Positions 1-9,218 of a stretch of 64,000 nt of DNA are shown here, piece after piece. Numbering within the stretch: position 1 is the first letter of the stretch; each line of letters begins with the position of its first letter. This stretch comes from Streptomyces sp. MMG1533 (lineage in GTDB: Bacteria > Actinomycetota > Actinomycetes > Streptomycetales > Streptomycetaceae), in NCBI RefSeq assembly GCF_001279775.1, contig NZ_LGDG01000225.1, positions 1 to 64,000 of the forward strand, read 5' to 3'. The notes under the pieces are model-generated. The model saw only the letters and a list, made by a program, of their open reading frames with translations. It was not told the DNA's origin and did not search any database. A program made the position numbers and the translations under genes.

Positions 1-87
1 CTGCAGCTTCACCAACTCCGTCTGCAGGCGCAGCAGTTCCTCCTCGTACGTCTTGCGCGGCACCTTCTCCGCCTTCTTGCCCGCCAT
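1..87 (-). CDS. ppk2: Polyphosphate kinase 2 (PPK2), N-terminal fragment cut by window edge
   Basis: Only the first 29 codons are inside the window, with ATG at 85-87 reading left. The peptide starts MAGKKAEKVPRK and runs into a Leu/Glu-rich helix, YEEELLRLQTELVKLQ. That is the usual opening of actinobacterial class II polyphosphate kinases, which move phosphate between polyphosphate and nucleotides. The catalytic Walker regions lie outside the window, so the call rests on the N-terminus alone. It is divergent from xfp with only 49 bp between the start codons, so the two promoters must overlap. An energy-reserve enzyme suits the stress island to its right. Confidence 0.7.
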   Translation of the reverse strand, partial: MAGKKAEKVPRKTYEEELLRLQTELVKLQ

Positions 88-136
88 GCCGCCTCCACCA
101 CCCGATGACCTACGTCGATGACTTACGGAGTCACCC

Positions 137-2524
137 ATGTCCAAGGTCGAACACCAGAACGCCACGGTACTTTCCGACAACGAACTGCGCACCCTGGACG
201 CCCACTGGCGGGCCGCGAACTACCTGACCGCCGGCCAGATCTACCTCATGGCCAACCCCCTGCTCACCGAGCCGCTGAAGCCGGAGCACATCAAGCCGCG
301 ACTGCTCGGCCACTGGGGCACCTCGCCCGGCCTCAACCTCGTGTACACCCACCTCAACCGGGTGATCAAGGCGCGCGGACTCGACGCCCTGTGCGTCTGG
401 GGCCCGGGCCACGGGGGACCGTCCGTGCTGGCCAACGCCTGGCTGGAGGGCAGCTACAGCGAGACCTACCCGGACGTGTCCCGGGACGCGACGGGCATGG
501 AGCGGCTGTTCCACCAGTTCTCGTTCCCGGGCGGCGTGCCGAGCCACGTCGCGCCGGAGACACCGGGCTCGATCCACGAGGGCGGAGAACTCGGCTACTC
601 GCTGGCGCACGCGTACGGTGCCGCCTTCGACAACCCGAACCTGCTGGTCGCCTGCGTGATCGGCGACGGCGAGGCGGAGACCGGGCCGCTGGCGGCCTCC
701 TGGCACTCCAACAAGTTCCTCGACCCGGTGCATGACGGCGCGGTGCTGCCGATCCTGCATCTGAACGGCTACAAGATCGCCAACCCGACCGTCCTGTCCC
801 GCATCCCCGAGGCCGAGCTGGACGCGCTGTTGCGCGGCTACGGCCACGAGCCGATCCACGTGAGCGGCGACGACCCGATGCAGGTCCACCGGGCGATGGC
901 CCAGGCCTTCGACCGAGCGCTGGAACGCATCGACGTGATGCAGCGCACGGCACGCGAGGACGGCGTCAGCGAGCGCGTGCACTGGCCGGTGATCGTGCTG
1001 CGCACCCCCAAGGGCTGGACCGGCCCCGCCGAGGTCGACGGCGAGCCCGTGGAGGGGACGTGGCGCGCCCACCAGGTCCCGCTGTCCGGCGTACGCGAAA
1101 ACCCGGAGCACCTGAGGCAGTTGGAGGCGTGGCTGCGCTCCTACCGCCCGACCGAGCTGTTCCACCCCGACGGGCGCCCTGCGGCGGACGTCCTGGCCTG
1201 CGTACCCGACGGTACGAAGCGGCTCGGCGCCACCCCCTACGCCAACGGCGGCCTGCTCGTCCGGGACCTTCCCGTCAGGTCCCTCGACGACTTCGCCGTG
1301 CCCGTCGACAAGCCCGGAACCACCCTGCACGAGCCCACCCGGGTCCTGGGAGACCTCCTCGAACGGATCATGGAGGACACCCGCATCCGTCGGGACTTCC
1401 GAGTCGTCGGTCCGGACGAGACCGCCTCCAACCGGCTGCAGGCCGTCTTCGACGCCAGCGGAAAGGCCTGGCAGGCGCAGACGCTCACGGTGGACGAGCA
1501 CCTCGACCGGCACGGCCGGGTGATGGAGATCCTCTCCGAACACCTCTGCCAGGGCTGGCTGGAGGGCTACCTGCTCACCGGACGGCACGGGCTGTTCTCC
1601 TGCTACGAGGCGTTCGTGCACATCGTCGACTCGATGGTCAACCAGCACATCAAGTGGCTCAAGACATCGAGGGAGTTGCCCTGGCGGGCCCCGATCGCCT
1701 CGCTGAACTACCTGCTCACCTCGCACGTGTGGCGTCAGGACCACAACGGCTTCTCCCACCAGGACCCCGGCTTCGTCGACCACGTCCTCAACAAGAGCCC
1801 CGAGGTCGTCCGGGTCTACCTGCCGCCGGACGCCGACGCCAACACCCTGCTGTCGGTGGCGGACCACGCCCTGCGCAGCCGGGACTACGTCAACGTGATC
1901 GTGGCCGGCAAGCAGCCCTGCTTCGACTGGCTGTCCATGGACCAGGCGCGGGCCCACTGCGCACGCGGCGTCGGCATCTGGGACTGGGCCGGCACGGAGA
2001 ACGGAGGCGAGCCCGACGTCGTACTCGCCTGCGCCGGGGACGTGCCCACCCAGGAGGTGCTGGCCGCCGCGCAGTTGCTGCGTCGACACCTGCCCCAGCT
2101 GGCCGTACGGGTCGTCAACGTGGTCGACATGACCCGGCTGCTGCCACGCGAGGAACACCCGCACGGCATGAGCGACTTCGAGTACGACGGCCTGTTCACC
2201 ACCGACAAGCCGGTGATCTTCGCCTACCACGGCTATCCGTGGCTCATCCACCGCCTCGCCTACCGCCGCACTGGCCACAAGAACCTGCACGTGCGCGGCT
2301 ACAAGGAGTCCGGCACCACCACCACGCCGTTCGACATGGTCGTGCGCAACGACCTGGACCGCCACCGCCTGGTCATGGACGTCATCGACCGCGTCCCCGG
2401 TCTGGGCGTGCGTGCCGCCGCCGTACGCCAGCAGATGGTCGACGTCCGCACCCGCCATCACGCCTGGATCCGCGAACACGGCACCGACCTGCCCGAAGTC
2501 GCCGACTGGAGCTGGAACGCCTGA
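137..2524 (+). CDS. xfp: Xylulose-5-phosphate/fructose-6-phosphate phosphoketolase
   Basis: A thiamine-diphosphate enzyme that splits xylulose-5-P (and fructose-6-P) with phosphate, giving acetyl phosphate plus glyceraldehyde-3-P or erythrose-4-P in the cytoplasm. At 795 residues it has full family length. GHGGPS is at residues 91-96 and the ThDP/Mg motif GDGEAETG at 176-183, followed by the family stretch SWHSNKF. ATG at 137 is preceded by ACGGAGT; the ATG at 118 belongs to another frame. The GAPDH gene follows after 35 nt with its own Shine-Dalgarno, so the two are probably co-transcribed. The triose phosphate made here is the substrate of that GAPDH, and acetyl phosphate could feed acetate or protein acetylation. 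Confidence 0.95.
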   Translation: MSKVEHQNATVLSDNELRTLDAHWRAANYLTAGQIYLMANPLLTEPLKPEHIKPRLLGHWGTSPGLNLVYTHLNRVIKARGLDALCVWGPGHGGPSVLANAWLEGSYSETYPDVSRDATGMERLFHQFSFPGGVPSHVAPETPGSIHEGGELGYSLAHAYGAAFDNPNLLVACVIGDGEAETGPLAASWHSNKFLDPVHDGAVLPILHLNGYKIANPTVLSRIPEAELDALLRGYGHEPIHVSGDDPMQVHRAMAQAFDRALERIDVMQRTAREDGVSERVHWPVIVLRTPKGWTGPAEVDGEPVEGTWRAHQVPLSGVRENPEHLRQLEAWLRSYRPTELFHPDGRPAADVLACVPDGTKRLGATPYANGGLLVRDLPVRSLDDFAVPVDKPGTTLHEPTRVLGDLLERIMEDTRIRRDFRVVGPDETASNRLQAVFDASGKAWQAQTLTVDEHLDRHGRVMEILSEHLCQGWLEGYLLTGRHGLFSCYEAFVHIVDSMVNQHIKWLKTSRELPWRAPIASLNYLLTSHVWRQDHNGFSHQDPGFVDHVLNKSPEVVRVYLPPDADANTLLSVADHALRSRDYVNVIVAGKQPCFDWLSMDQARAHCARGVGIWDWAGTENGGEPDVVLACAGDVPTQEVLAAAQLLRRHLPQLAVRVVNVVDMTRLLPREEHPHGMSDFEYDGLFTTDKPVIFAYHGYPWLIHRLAYRRTGHKNLHVRGYKESGTTTTPFDMVVRNDLDRHRLVMDVIDRVPGLGVRAAAVRQQMVDVRTRHHAWIREHGTDLPEVADWSWNA

Positions 2525-2559
2525 CCCCGGTCCCTCCGGAACGGAAGGAGTTCACCGCC

Positions 2560-3573
2560 ATGACCGTACGCGTCGGCATCAACGGGTTCGGCCGCATCGG
2601 CCGCACCTATCTGCGCGCGGCACTCGACCGTGCCGACGCAGGCACCCAGTACGCCCACGTGGTCGCGATCAACGACATCGCGCCGCCCGCCACCCTGGCC
2701 CACCTGCTGGAGTACGACTCGACGTTCGGCCGCATCGGACGGGAGGTCCTCCACGACGACAGCTCGATCATCGTCGACGGCAGGCGCATCGCCGTCACCG
2801 CCGAGCGCGACCCGTCGTCCCTCCACTGGTCCGACTACGGCGCCGACATCGTCGTCGAGTCCACCGGGCGTTTCCGCGACCGCGACTCGGCCGGACTGCA
2901 CCTGAAGGCCGGCGCCCACACCGTGTTGCTGTCGGCACCGGGCAAGGGCGTGGACGCCACCATCGTGATGGGCGTCAACGACGACACCTACGACCGGCAC
3001 CACGACCGGATCGTCTCGGCCGCCTCCTGCACCACCAACTGCGTCGCCCCGATGGTCAAGGTGCTGCACGAGACCTTCGGCATCGACCGCGGCATGATGA
3101 CCACCATCCACGGCTACACCAATGACCAGGCACTGCTCGACGGCCCGCACAAGGATCTGCGCAGGGCCCGTTCGGCCGCGCTGAGCATCATCCCCACCAG
3201 CACGGGAGCCGCCCGCGCCGTGGGTCTCGTCGTGCCGGAGCTGGCCGGGGCCCTCGAGGGCATCGCGGTCCGGGTGCCTGTCGAGGACGGATCGCTCACC
3301 GACCTCGCCGTGGTGCTGAACAGCGCGGCGACCGTGGACGAGATCAACGCGGCGTTCACCGCGGCCGCCGAGGGTCCGCTGAACGGCGTCCTGCGCGTCA
3401 CGAAGGCCCCGATCGTCTCCCGCGACGTCATCGGCGACCCCGCCTCCTGCGTCTTCGACCCCGCCCTGACCCAGGCCAACGGCACCCTGGTCAAGGTCTT
3501 CGGCTGGTACGACAACGAGTGGGGCTACACCAACCGGCTCCTCGACCTCACGGCCCTGGTCGCGGACGACTGA
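2560..3573 (+). CDS. gap: Glyceraldehyde-3-phosphate dehydrogenase, type I
   Basis: Oxidises glyceraldehyde-3-P to 1,3-bisphosphoglycerate with NAD. The reading frame is open far upstream, but the protein starts at ATG 2560 (MTVRVGINGFGRIGR), 337 residues, with GGAAGGAG upstream. The NAD-binding NGFGRIGR is at residues 8-15, and the catalytic Cys157 lies in ASCTTNC. The C-terminal WYDNEWGY motif is intact. It is directly downstream of xfp, whose product it uses. It is probably a second gap copy for stress or low-oxygen conditions rather than the main glycolytic one; that is inferred from its neighbours, not from its sequence. Confidence 0.95.
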   Translation: MTVRVGINGFGRIGRTYLRAALDRADAGTQYAHVVAINDIAPPATLAHLLEYDSTFGRIGREVLHDDSSIIVDGRRIAVTAERDPSSLHWSDYGADIVVESTGRFRDRDSAGLHLKAGAHTVLLSAPGKGVDATIVMGVNDDTYDRHHDRIVSAASCTTNCVAPMVKVLHETFGIDRGMMTTIHGYTNDQALLDGPHKDLRRARSAALSIIPTSTGAARAVGLVVPELAGALEGIAVRVPVEDGSLTDLAVVLNSAATVDEINAAFTAAAEGPLNGVLRVTKAPIVSRDVIGDPASCVFDPALTQANGTLVKVFGWYDNEWGYTNRLLDLTALVADD

Positions 3574-3607
3574 CACATCCCAAGGGGCCCGGTGCCGACG
3601 ACCACCG

Positions 3608-3629
3608 GTCCCCGCCCCGCACCGGGGAC
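3608..3629 (+). terminator. Hairpin after gap
   Basis: Seven-base arms GTCCCCG (3608-3614) and CGGGGAC (3623-3629) with an 8-nt loop, starting 34 nt after the gap stop codon. There is no T tract. It could end the xfp-gap transcript, or be a GTCCC/GGGAC-type protein site. Confidence 0.4.
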
Positions 3630-3644
3630 GACCAGCGCAGCCTT

Positions 3645-3658
3645 GGGCCGACCGGCCC
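3645..3658 (+). promoter_or_regulatory. DosR/DevR-like box, copy 1, upstream of the patA-like gene
   Basis: GGGCCGACCGGCCC, a near-perfect palindrome 83 bp before the start of the PatA-like gene. It fits the spacing GGG-N-C-N4-G-N-CCC of the mycobacterial DosR box core. The identical 14-mer recurs at 7976-7989, and a 13/14 match on the other strand is at 10412-10425. Confidence 0.5.
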
Positions 3659-3741
3659 TCTTTCCCGACCCGGACAGCCCATGGGACCCCCCGCCGATCC
3701 GGTGGATGCTCGAAGTGGACAAACCTTGGAGGTGACCCCGG

Positions 3742-6471
3742 ATGACGGACGACGTGCTCAGCCGACCCCCGCTCCACGCCCTGCTCGCGGACGGCACCAC
3801 CGTGTGCATACGCCCCGCCGAGCCGGACGACCACGACCAGTTGGAGGGACTCTACGAGCACATGTCACCGGAGAACCTGCGCCTGAGGTTCTTCGCGGCG
3901 AGCCGGCGGTCCGCCGCCATGGCCGCCGAGCGGGCCTGTGCTCCGGCCCGCCCCGGCTACCGGGCCCTGCTGGCCGAGACGAACGGCCAGGTGATCGGTC
4001 TCGCCGAGTACGACACGGGCGACGACGAGGACTCCGCCGAGATCTCCGTCGCCGTCGCCGACGGACTGCACCACCGCGGTGTGGGCACCCTGCTCATCGA
4101 ACACCTGGTCGCGGCGGCCCGAGCGGACGGCATCACCACCTTCACGGCCGACGCACTCAGCGAGAACCACGAGGTGCTCCGCCTCTTCTCCGATCTCGGC
4201 CTGCGCGTGGCACGCCACTTCGAGGGGCCCGAGGTGCGCTGCACCATCCTGCTCACCGAGGACGACACCTATCTGTCGGCAGTGGAGGCCCGTGGCCGGG
4301 CCGCCGACGTGGCCAGCCTCGGGCCGCTGCTGTGCCCGAACGCCGTCGCCGTCGTGGGCGCCGGACGCAGGCCCGGGTCGGTCGGCCGGGCGATCCTCCA
4401 CCATCTGCGCGCGGGCGGCTTCACCCGACGCCTCTTCGCCGTGAACCCCGGTGTCCGCGCGATCCTGGGCGTCCCGTCCTACCCCTCCGTCAGCGCCCTG
4501 CCCAAGGTCCCGGACCTCGTGGTGATCGCCGTGCCCGCCGCCGCGGTCCCGGCCACCGCCGAGGAGTGCGGGAAGACGGGGGTACGGGCCCTGCTGGTCG
4601 TCTCGGCGGGTCTCGACAGCGACCAGGCACAGGCGCTGCTGGCCGCCTGCCGCACCTACGGCATGCGACTCGTCGGCCCCAACTGCCTCGGGATCTCCAA
4701 CACCGACCCGGACCTGCGCCTCGACGCCACCTTCGCCGCCGACCATCCGCGCCCCGGCTCGGCAGGTGTGGCCGTGCAGTCCGGCGGGGTCGGTATCGCC
4801 CTGCTGGACGGGCTGTCCCGCCTCGGCATCGGCGTCTCGTCCTTCGTCTCGCTCGGCGACAAGTACGACGTCAGCGGCAACGACATGCTCCAGTGGTGGG
4901 AGAGCGACGGCCGCACCGGCCTGGCCCTGCTGCACCTGGAGTCCTTCGGCAACCCGCGGGCGTTCTCCCGTACCGCCCGCCGCGTGACCCGACGTATCCC
5001 GGTCCTCACCGTCGACGCGGGCCGCACGGACGCGGGCCGGCGGGCCGCCGCCTCGCACACCGCGGCCGCCGCCACCCGCACCATGACCCGGCAGGCCCTG
5101 TTCACCCAGGCCGGCATCACCGCCACCCGGTCGGTCGGCGAACTCCTGGAAACCGCCGCCCTGATGCACTCCCAGCCCCTGCCGACGGGCAGCCGCGTGG
5201 CGATCGTCACCAACGCGGGCGGCGCGGGCGTCCTGGCCGCCGACGCCTGCGCCGAGGCGGGACTCGCCCTGCCGCCGCCGACTCCCGCGCTGGTCGACGA
5301 CCTGCTCGCCGTACTGCCCGAAGGGGCCGCCGCCGGCAACCCGGTGGACGCCACCGCAGCGGTGACGGAGGACCAGCTCGAGGAGTGCGTGGAACGGCTC
5401 CTGCGCCACCCGGGCATCGACGCGGTGCTCGTGGCCCTGGTGCCCACGGCGGTCGCCCAGGCGACCGGCGACGACCTCGTGCGGGCCCTCACCCGGGCGC
5501 CCGGGCGCCCGGCCCGCCCGGTCGTCGTGGTGCGCCTGGAGCAGGACCTGCCGGTCCGGCTGCTCCCCGCCACCTACGGCGGCACGATCCCCTCGTACGC
5601 CGAACCCCAGGCCGCCGCACGCGCCCTGGCCCATGCCGCTCATCGCGCCGCCTGGCTCGCCCGGCCCGCGGGCACGGTCCCCGACCTCGACGGCATCGAG
5701 GCCGAGCGGGCCCGCCGAGTGGTCGATGACTACCTCGCCGCACTCCCCCAGTCTCGGCTTCGCTCGACCGGGGGGACCCCCATCGACGGCGGCTGGCTCG
5801 ACCCGCGCACCTGCGCCGACCTCCTGGCCTGCTACGGCATCCCGCAGATCCCGTGGGCCTGGGCGGAGACCGAGGACGAAGCCGTCCTGGCCGCCGACCG
5901 GCTGCGCGGCTTCGACGGCCGCGTGGTCATGAAGGCCCACTGGCCCGGGCTCGTGCACAAGACCCAACAGCACGCCGTTCACCTCGACCTGCGCGGCGAC
6001 TCCCAGGTGCGCGCCGCCTTCAGGGACTTGGAGACACGATTCGCCGGGCTGATGACCGGCGTGGTCATGCAGCCGCTCGCGGCCCGCGGCACCGAACTGT
6101 TCGCGGGTGTCGTCCAGGACGAGGTGTTCGGCCCGCTCGTCCTGTTCGGGCTCGGCGGTACGGCCACGGAGGTACTGGCCGACCACGCCGCCAGGCTCGC
6201 CCCGCTCACGGACCACGACGTGCACGACCTGATCACGTCCCCGCGCTGCGCTCCGCTCCTGCTCGGGGCGGGCGGCAGCGGACCCGTCGACCTCGAAGAC
6301 CTGGAGCAGCTGCTCCTGCGGCTTTCCCGCCTGGCCGGCGATCTGCCGCAGCTCGCCGAAGCCGACTTCAACCCGGTCCTCGCAACGCCGGGCCAGGTCA
6401 CCGTGCTCGACGCGCGGATCCGCCTGCTTCCGCGTCGACCCCAAGACCCCTATCTGCGCCGGCTCCGCTGA
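3742..6471 (+). CDS. GNAT acetyltransferase fused to ADP-forming acyl-CoA synthetase domains (PatA-like)
   Basis: A 909-residue protein resembling protein lysine acetyltransferases. Residues about 15-175 are a GNAT domain with the acetyl-CoA loop HHRGVGT at 110-116. Residues about 195-330 are a CoA-binding Rossmann domain, followed by a ligase-CoA domain with an ASHT motif and a C-terminal ATP-grasp domain (about 690-909). The GNAT domain comes first, as in Streptomyces lividans PatA and opposite to Salmonella Pat. The synthetase part normally acts as a sensor rather than an enzyme in that group. The stretch around residues 667-680 (PQSRLRSTGGTP) is encoded by a Streptomyces hairpin repeat inserted in frame. 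Proximity to xfp, a source of acetyl phosphate, hints at a link to acetylation control. Confidence 0.88.
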   Translation: MTDDVLSRPPLHALLADGTTVCIRPAEPDDHDQLEGLYEHMSPENLRLRFFAASRRSAAMAAERACAPARPGYRALLAETNGQVIGLAEYDTGDDEDSAEISVAVADGLHHRGVGTLLIEHLVAAARADGITTFTADALSENHEVLRLFSDLGLRVARHFEGPEVRCTILLTEDDTYLSAVEARGRAADVASLGPLLCPNAVAVVGAGRRPGSVGRAILHHLRAGGFTRRLFAVNPGVRAILGVPSYPSVSALPKVPDLVVIAVPAAAVPATAEECGKTGVRALLVVSAGLDSDQAQALLAACRTYGMRLVGPNCLGISNTDPDLRLDATFAADHPRPGSAGVAVQSGGVGIALLDGLSRLGIGVSSFVSLGDKYDVSGNDMLQWWESDGRTGLALLHLESFGNPRAFSRTARRVTRRIPVLTVDAGRTDAGRRAAASHTAAAATRTMTRQALFTQAGITATRSVGELLETAALMHSQPLPTGSRVAIVTNAGGAGVLAADACAEAGLALPPPTPALVDDLLAVLPEGAAAGNPVDATAAVTEDQLEECVERLLRHPGIDAVLVALVPTAVAQATGDDLVRALTRAPGRPARPVVVVRLEQDLPVRLLPATYGGTIPSYAEPQAAARALAHAAHRAAWLARPAGTVPDLDGIEAERARRVVDDYLAALPQSRLRSTGGTPIDGGWLDPRTCADLLACYGIPQIPWAWAETEDEAVLAADRLRGFDGRVVMKAHWPGLVHKTQQHAVHLDLRGDSQVRAAFRDLETRFAGLMTGVVMQPLAARGTELFAGVVQDEVFGPLVLFGLGGTATEVLADHAARLAPLTDHDVHDLITSPRCAPLLLGAGGSGPVDLEDLEQLLLRLSRLAGDLPQLAEADFNPVLATPGQVTVLDARIRLLPRRPQDPYLRRLR
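5742..5781 (+). repeat. Streptomyces short hairpin repeat inserted in the patA-like gene
   Basis: An imperfect hairpin bounded by ACTCCCCCAGTC on the left and GACCGGGGGGACCCCC on the right, with CTCGGCTTCGCTCG between them. From memory this is a repeat family common in Streptomyces, usually intergenic and sometimes inside genes. Here it keeps the reading frame and adds about 13 residues between the CoA-ligase and ATP-grasp regions. Confidence 0.6.
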
Positions 6472-6484
6472 GGAGGAAACGGAC

Positions 6485-7219
6485 ATGAAGCACAACAAGG
6501 TCGGCTCCGTGATGACCACGGACGTCGTTCGCGCCGAGTACGGCACCCCGTTCAAGGAAGTGGCACGGCGGCTCGCGGATCACCGCATCAGCGGACTGCC
6601 GGTGGTCGACGAGGACGACAAGGTCATCGGCGTCATCTCCGAGACGGACCTGGTGATGCGCCAGGCGGCCACGCCCGACCCCTACGAACAGCCCAGGCGT
6701 CGCCCGAGGCTCGTGGCGCTCACCCGCAGCGCCCGGCGACAGGCCGCGAAGGCGAAGGCACGTACCGCCGGTCAGCTGATGACCGAACCGCCGGTCACCG
6801 TGCACGCCGACGACACCATCGTCGAAGCAGCCCGGACCATGGCCCAGAGGCACGTGGAGCGGCTGCCGGTCCTCGACGAGGCGGAGCGGCTGGTCGGCAT
6901 CGTCACCCGGCGCGACCTGCTCCAGGTCTTCCTGCGGCCGGATTCCGAGATCGGGCGCGAGGTGGTCGAGGAAGTGCTGGTAGGCGCGCTGTGGCTGGCT
7001 CCCCGCGGCATCGACGTCTCCGTGACGGAAGGCGTCGTCACGCTCGCCGGCCACATGGAGCGCAAGAGCGAGACGGAGATCGCCGTCTCGATGACCCGCC
7101 AGATCGACGGCGTGGTCGCCGTGGTCGACCAGCTCACCTACCGGCTGGACGACGCGCGACTGCAGCCCGACGAGCAGGCCCTGCACGGCGTGGCCGACGA
7201 CTGGCTGCGCCGGCTGTGA
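6485..7219 (+). CDS. CBS-pair and BON domain protein
   Basis: A 244-residue soluble protein. Two CBS motifs lie at about residues 8-60 (ISGLPVVDEDDKVIGVISETDL) split by a basic linker from about 97-150 (ERLPVLDEAERLVGIVTRRDL). A BON domain follows at about 165-235 (TEGVVTLAGHMERKSE). CBS pairs usually bind adenine nucleotides, and BON domains bind membranes or ligands, so it may sense energy charge. It starts 13 nt after the PatA-like gene with GAGGAGG upstream and is probably in the same operon. Proteins of this architecture are typical of dormancy or hypoxia clusters in actinobacteria. Its partner is unknown. Confidence 0.85.
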   Translation: MKHNKVGSVMTTDVVRAEYGTPFKEVARRLADHRISGLPVVDEDDKVIGVISETDLVMRQAATPDPYEQPRRRPRLVALTRSARRQAAKAKARTAGQLMTEPPVTVHADDTIVEAARTMAQRHVERLPVLDEAERLVGIVTRRDLLQVFLRPDSEIGREVVEEVLVGALWLAPRGIDVSVTEGVVTLAGHMERKSETEIAVSMTRQIDGVVAVVDQLTYRLDDARLQPDEQALHGVADDWLRRL

Positions 7220-7235
7220 GAGGAGGCGGACCGCC

Positions 7236-7739
7236 ATGACCGGCAAGGTACTGGTGGCCTACGGAACGACGAACGGTGCGACCGCACAGATAGCCGAAAC
7301 CATCGCCGAGGTCCTGTGCAAGGACGGCCTGACCGCCGAGGCGCTGCCGGCCCGGTCCGTGGCCGACGTGGCACCGTACGACGCAGTCGTGGTCGGCGGC
7401 GGCCTGTACGCCGGACGCTGGCACAAGGACGCCCGCCGCTTCGTCCGGCGCCACCGGCGGGCTCTCGCCGAACGCCCCCTCTGGCTCTTCAGCAGCGGCC
7501 CGCTCGACGCCTCGGCCTCCGAGCGGGACATTCCGCCCGTGCCCGGTGTGCAGCGGGTCATGACGCAGCTGGACGCCAACGGGCACGTCACGTTCGGCGG
7601 CTGCCTCGAGGAAGGCGCGAAGGGGCTGGTGGCCGGGATGATCCTCCGCTCCGGGAAAGGCGGGGACTTCCGGGACGCCGCTCACATCGAGGCGTGGGCG
7701 GCGCGCGTCGCCGACGAGGTGACGGACGGAGAGAAATAG
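7236..7739 (+). CDS. Flavodoxin-domain protein
   Basis: A 167-residue flavodoxin-fold protein. The FMN phosphate loop is visible near the N-terminus (YGTTNGATAQIA, about residues 9-20), followed by a second loop VVGGGLYAGRWHKDARRF. This resembles the flavodoxin/menaquinone-dependent protoporphyrinogen oxidase (HemG) family, without proof of that reaction. It starts 16 nt after the CBS-BON gene with AGAGGAGG upstream, so it is likely the last gene of the patA-CBS-flavodoxin operon. A low-potential electron carrier or quinone-linked enzyme suits a low-oxygen regulon. Confidence 0.8.
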   Translation: MTGKVLVAYGTTNGATAQIAETIAEVLCKDGLTAEALPARSVADVAPYDAVVVGGGLYAGRWHKDARRFVRRHRRALAERPLWLFSSGPLDASASERDIPPVPGVQRVMTQLDANGHVTFGGCLEEGAKGLVAGMILRSGKGGDFRDAAHIEAWAARVADEVTDGEK

Positions 7740-7741
7740 AG

Positions 7742-7836
7742 GATCGGGAGAGCAGTAGGGGAGCGGGAGAGCAGTAGAGGAGCGGGAGAGCGGTAGAGGA
7801 GCGGGAGAGCGGTAGAGGAGACGGAGAGCGGTGGAG
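7742..7836 (+). repeat. Five tandem copies of a 19-bp purine-rich unit
   Basis: Consensus GAGCGGGAGAGCGGTAGAG. Copies start at 7742, 7761, 7780, 7799 and 7818; copies 3 and 4 are identical, and the outer ones differ at 2-4 positions. The array begins three bases after the flavodoxin stop codon. The coding strand is almost all purine. A 19-bp period is not a multiple of three, so it does not encode a repeat protein. Confidence 0.9.
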
Positions 7837-7975
7837 GAAGGGAGACGACGTCCGATCGTCGCGACCCCGGTGCCCGGATGTCACCCGGCACCGGGGCCGC
7901 CGTGGTTCGCAGGACATCTTCGCTCGCTCGCCGCCGGGCATCGGCCGTACGACGACCCCGTCCGGCCGCCGATGG

Positions 7976-7989
7976 GGGCCGACCGGCCC
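7976..7989 (+). promoter_or_regulatory. DosR/DevR-like box, copy 2, upstream of the alcohol dehydrogenase
   Basis: GGGCCGACCGGCCC, identical over 14 bases to the box at 3645-3658, 139 bp before the alcohol dehydrogenase start. Confidence 0.5.
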
Positions 7990-8128
7990 AAGCGGTACGA
8001 CGGCCGCCCGGACAAGCTGGATCTGCGGGGCAATCCCGGCACAGTACCGGCGACAGGCTCGTACCGGCAGCCGTCGGGCCGCGGGGTCACCCGAGCTCCG
8101 CCGAAGACCGAGTGGCGTGAGGAGCATC

Positions 8129-9199
8129 ATGAAAGGCTTCGTTTTCCACGGCCCCGGACAGTCCTCCTGGCAAAATGTCCCGGACCCAGGCATCAAGGAC
8201 CCCACCGACGCGATCGTGCGCGTCGACGCCGTCACCATCTGCGGCACGGACCTCCACATCCTCAAGGGCGACGTGCCCGAGGTGCAGCCCGGCACGGTCC
8301 TGGGACACGAAGCGGTCGGTGAGATCGTCGAGGTCGGCAGCGACGTCCGCACCGTGCGGCCCGGGGACCGGGTCCTGGTCTCCTGCATCACCGCATGCGG
8401 GCGTTGCCACTACTGCCGTCAGGCCATGTACGGCCAGTGCCGGGGCGGCGGGGGCTGGATCCTCGGCCACCTGATCGACGGTACCCAGGCCGAGTACGTC
8501 CGGGTGCCCTACGCCGACCTGTCCGTCCACCCGCTGCCCGGCGACCTGGACAGCAACGACGCGGTACTGCTGGCAGACATCTTCCCGACCTCGTACGAGG
8601 TGGGAGTGCTCAACGGACACGTACGTCCGGGAGACACCGTCGCCGTCGTCGGGGCCGGCCCCATCGGACTGGCCGCGATCGCCACGGCCCGGCTGTTCGC
8701 GCCCGAGCGGATCGTCGCCGTCGACCTGGCCCCGGCCCGGCTGGAGGCGGCCAGGCGACTCGGCGCCGAGGCCGTGGCCGACGCCCGCGAGGCCCCGGAA
8801 CAGCTCATCGCCGACCTCACCGACGGGCTCGGCGCCGACGTGGTCATCGAGGCGGTCGGCGTGCCGGAGAGCTTCGAGCTGTGCACCCGCATGGTGCGGC
8901 CGGGCGGACACGTGGCCAACGTCGGCGTGCACGGCAAGCCGGCCACCCTCCACCTCGAAGACCTGTGGATCAAGAACGTGACCATCACCACCGGTCTCGT
9001 CGACACCTACTCCACCCCCACCCTGCTGCGGATGGCGGCCGCCGGGCGGCTGCCCACCTCGCAGTTGGTCACCCACACCTTCCCGCTGGACCGGATGGAG
9101 GAGGCGTACGACGTCTTCGCCCGTGCCGCCGACACCGGCGCGCTCAAGGTCGTACTCGGCGGGCAGCAGCACGAGGTCGTCGCCGTGGGCGAGGCCTGA
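8129..9199 (+). CDS. Zinc-dependent alcohol dehydrogenase, MDR family
   Basis: A 356-residue medium-chain dehydrogenase. Catalytic zinc ligands are Cys38 (CGTDLH) and His60-Glu61 (GHE). The structural zinc lobe has Cys90, Cys93, Cys96 and Cys104. The Rossmann motif GAGPIGLAA follows near residue 175. The start is ATG 8129 with TGAGGAG eight bases upstream; a GTG at 8117 is in frame but sits on that Shine-Dalgarno. It probably interconverts an alcohol and aldehyde with NAD(P); the substrate cannot be read from sequence. A fermentative or redox-balancing role suits the island and the box 139 bp upstream. Confidence 0.88.
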   Translation: MKGFVFHGPGQSSWQNVPDPGIKDPTDAIVRVDAVTICGTDLHILKGDVPEVQPGTVLGHEAVGEIVEVGSDVRTVRPGDRVLVSCITACGRCHYCRQAMYGQCRGGGGWILGHLIDGTQAEYVRVPYADLSVHPLPGDLDSNDAVLLADIFPTSYEVGVLNGHVRPGDTVAVVGAGPIGLAAIATARLFAPERIVAVDLAPARLEAARRLGAEAVADAREAPEQLIADLTDGLGADVVIEAVGVPESFELCTRMVRPGGHVANVGVHGKPATLHLEDLWIKNVTITTGLVDTYSTPTLLRMAAAGRLPTSQLVTHTFPLDRMEEAYDVFARAADTGALKVVLGGQQHEVVAVGEA

Positions 9200-9218
9200 C
9201 GAGAGGACGTGACCGGCC

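Larger units (their letters stand above)
7740..8128. other. 389-bp intergenic stretch with repeat array and DosR-like box
   Basis: After the 19-bp array (to 7836) the sequence is ordinary high-GC DNA. Open frames cross it on both strands, but none has a family signature or a ribosome-binding site that I can support. The DosR-like box lies at 7976-7989. Confidence 0.6.

Noticed and set aside
118..735. ORF on the plus strand overlapping the start of xfp in another frame
   Set aside because: It is rich in Arg and Gly, a typical shadow of GC-rich coding DNA; the overlapping xfp frame has full-length family motifs.
131..2479. 782-residue minus ORF antisense to xfp
   Set aside because: High GC at third positions leaves long open antisense frames; there are no domain motifs. 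The same applies to long antisense ORFs at 3865-6555, 19742-22009, 33019-34686 and 36679-40002.
1060..3573. 837-residue plus ORF that seems to fuse an unknown domain to GAPDH
   Set aside because: The first 500 residues are the out-of-frame reading of xfp. GAPDH starts at ATG 2560 with its own ribosome site.
7831..8322. Plus ORF of 163 residues between the 19-bp repeats and the alcohol dehydrogenase
   Set aside because: No recognised motif, no ribosome site, and its end runs into the dehydrogenase in another frame.
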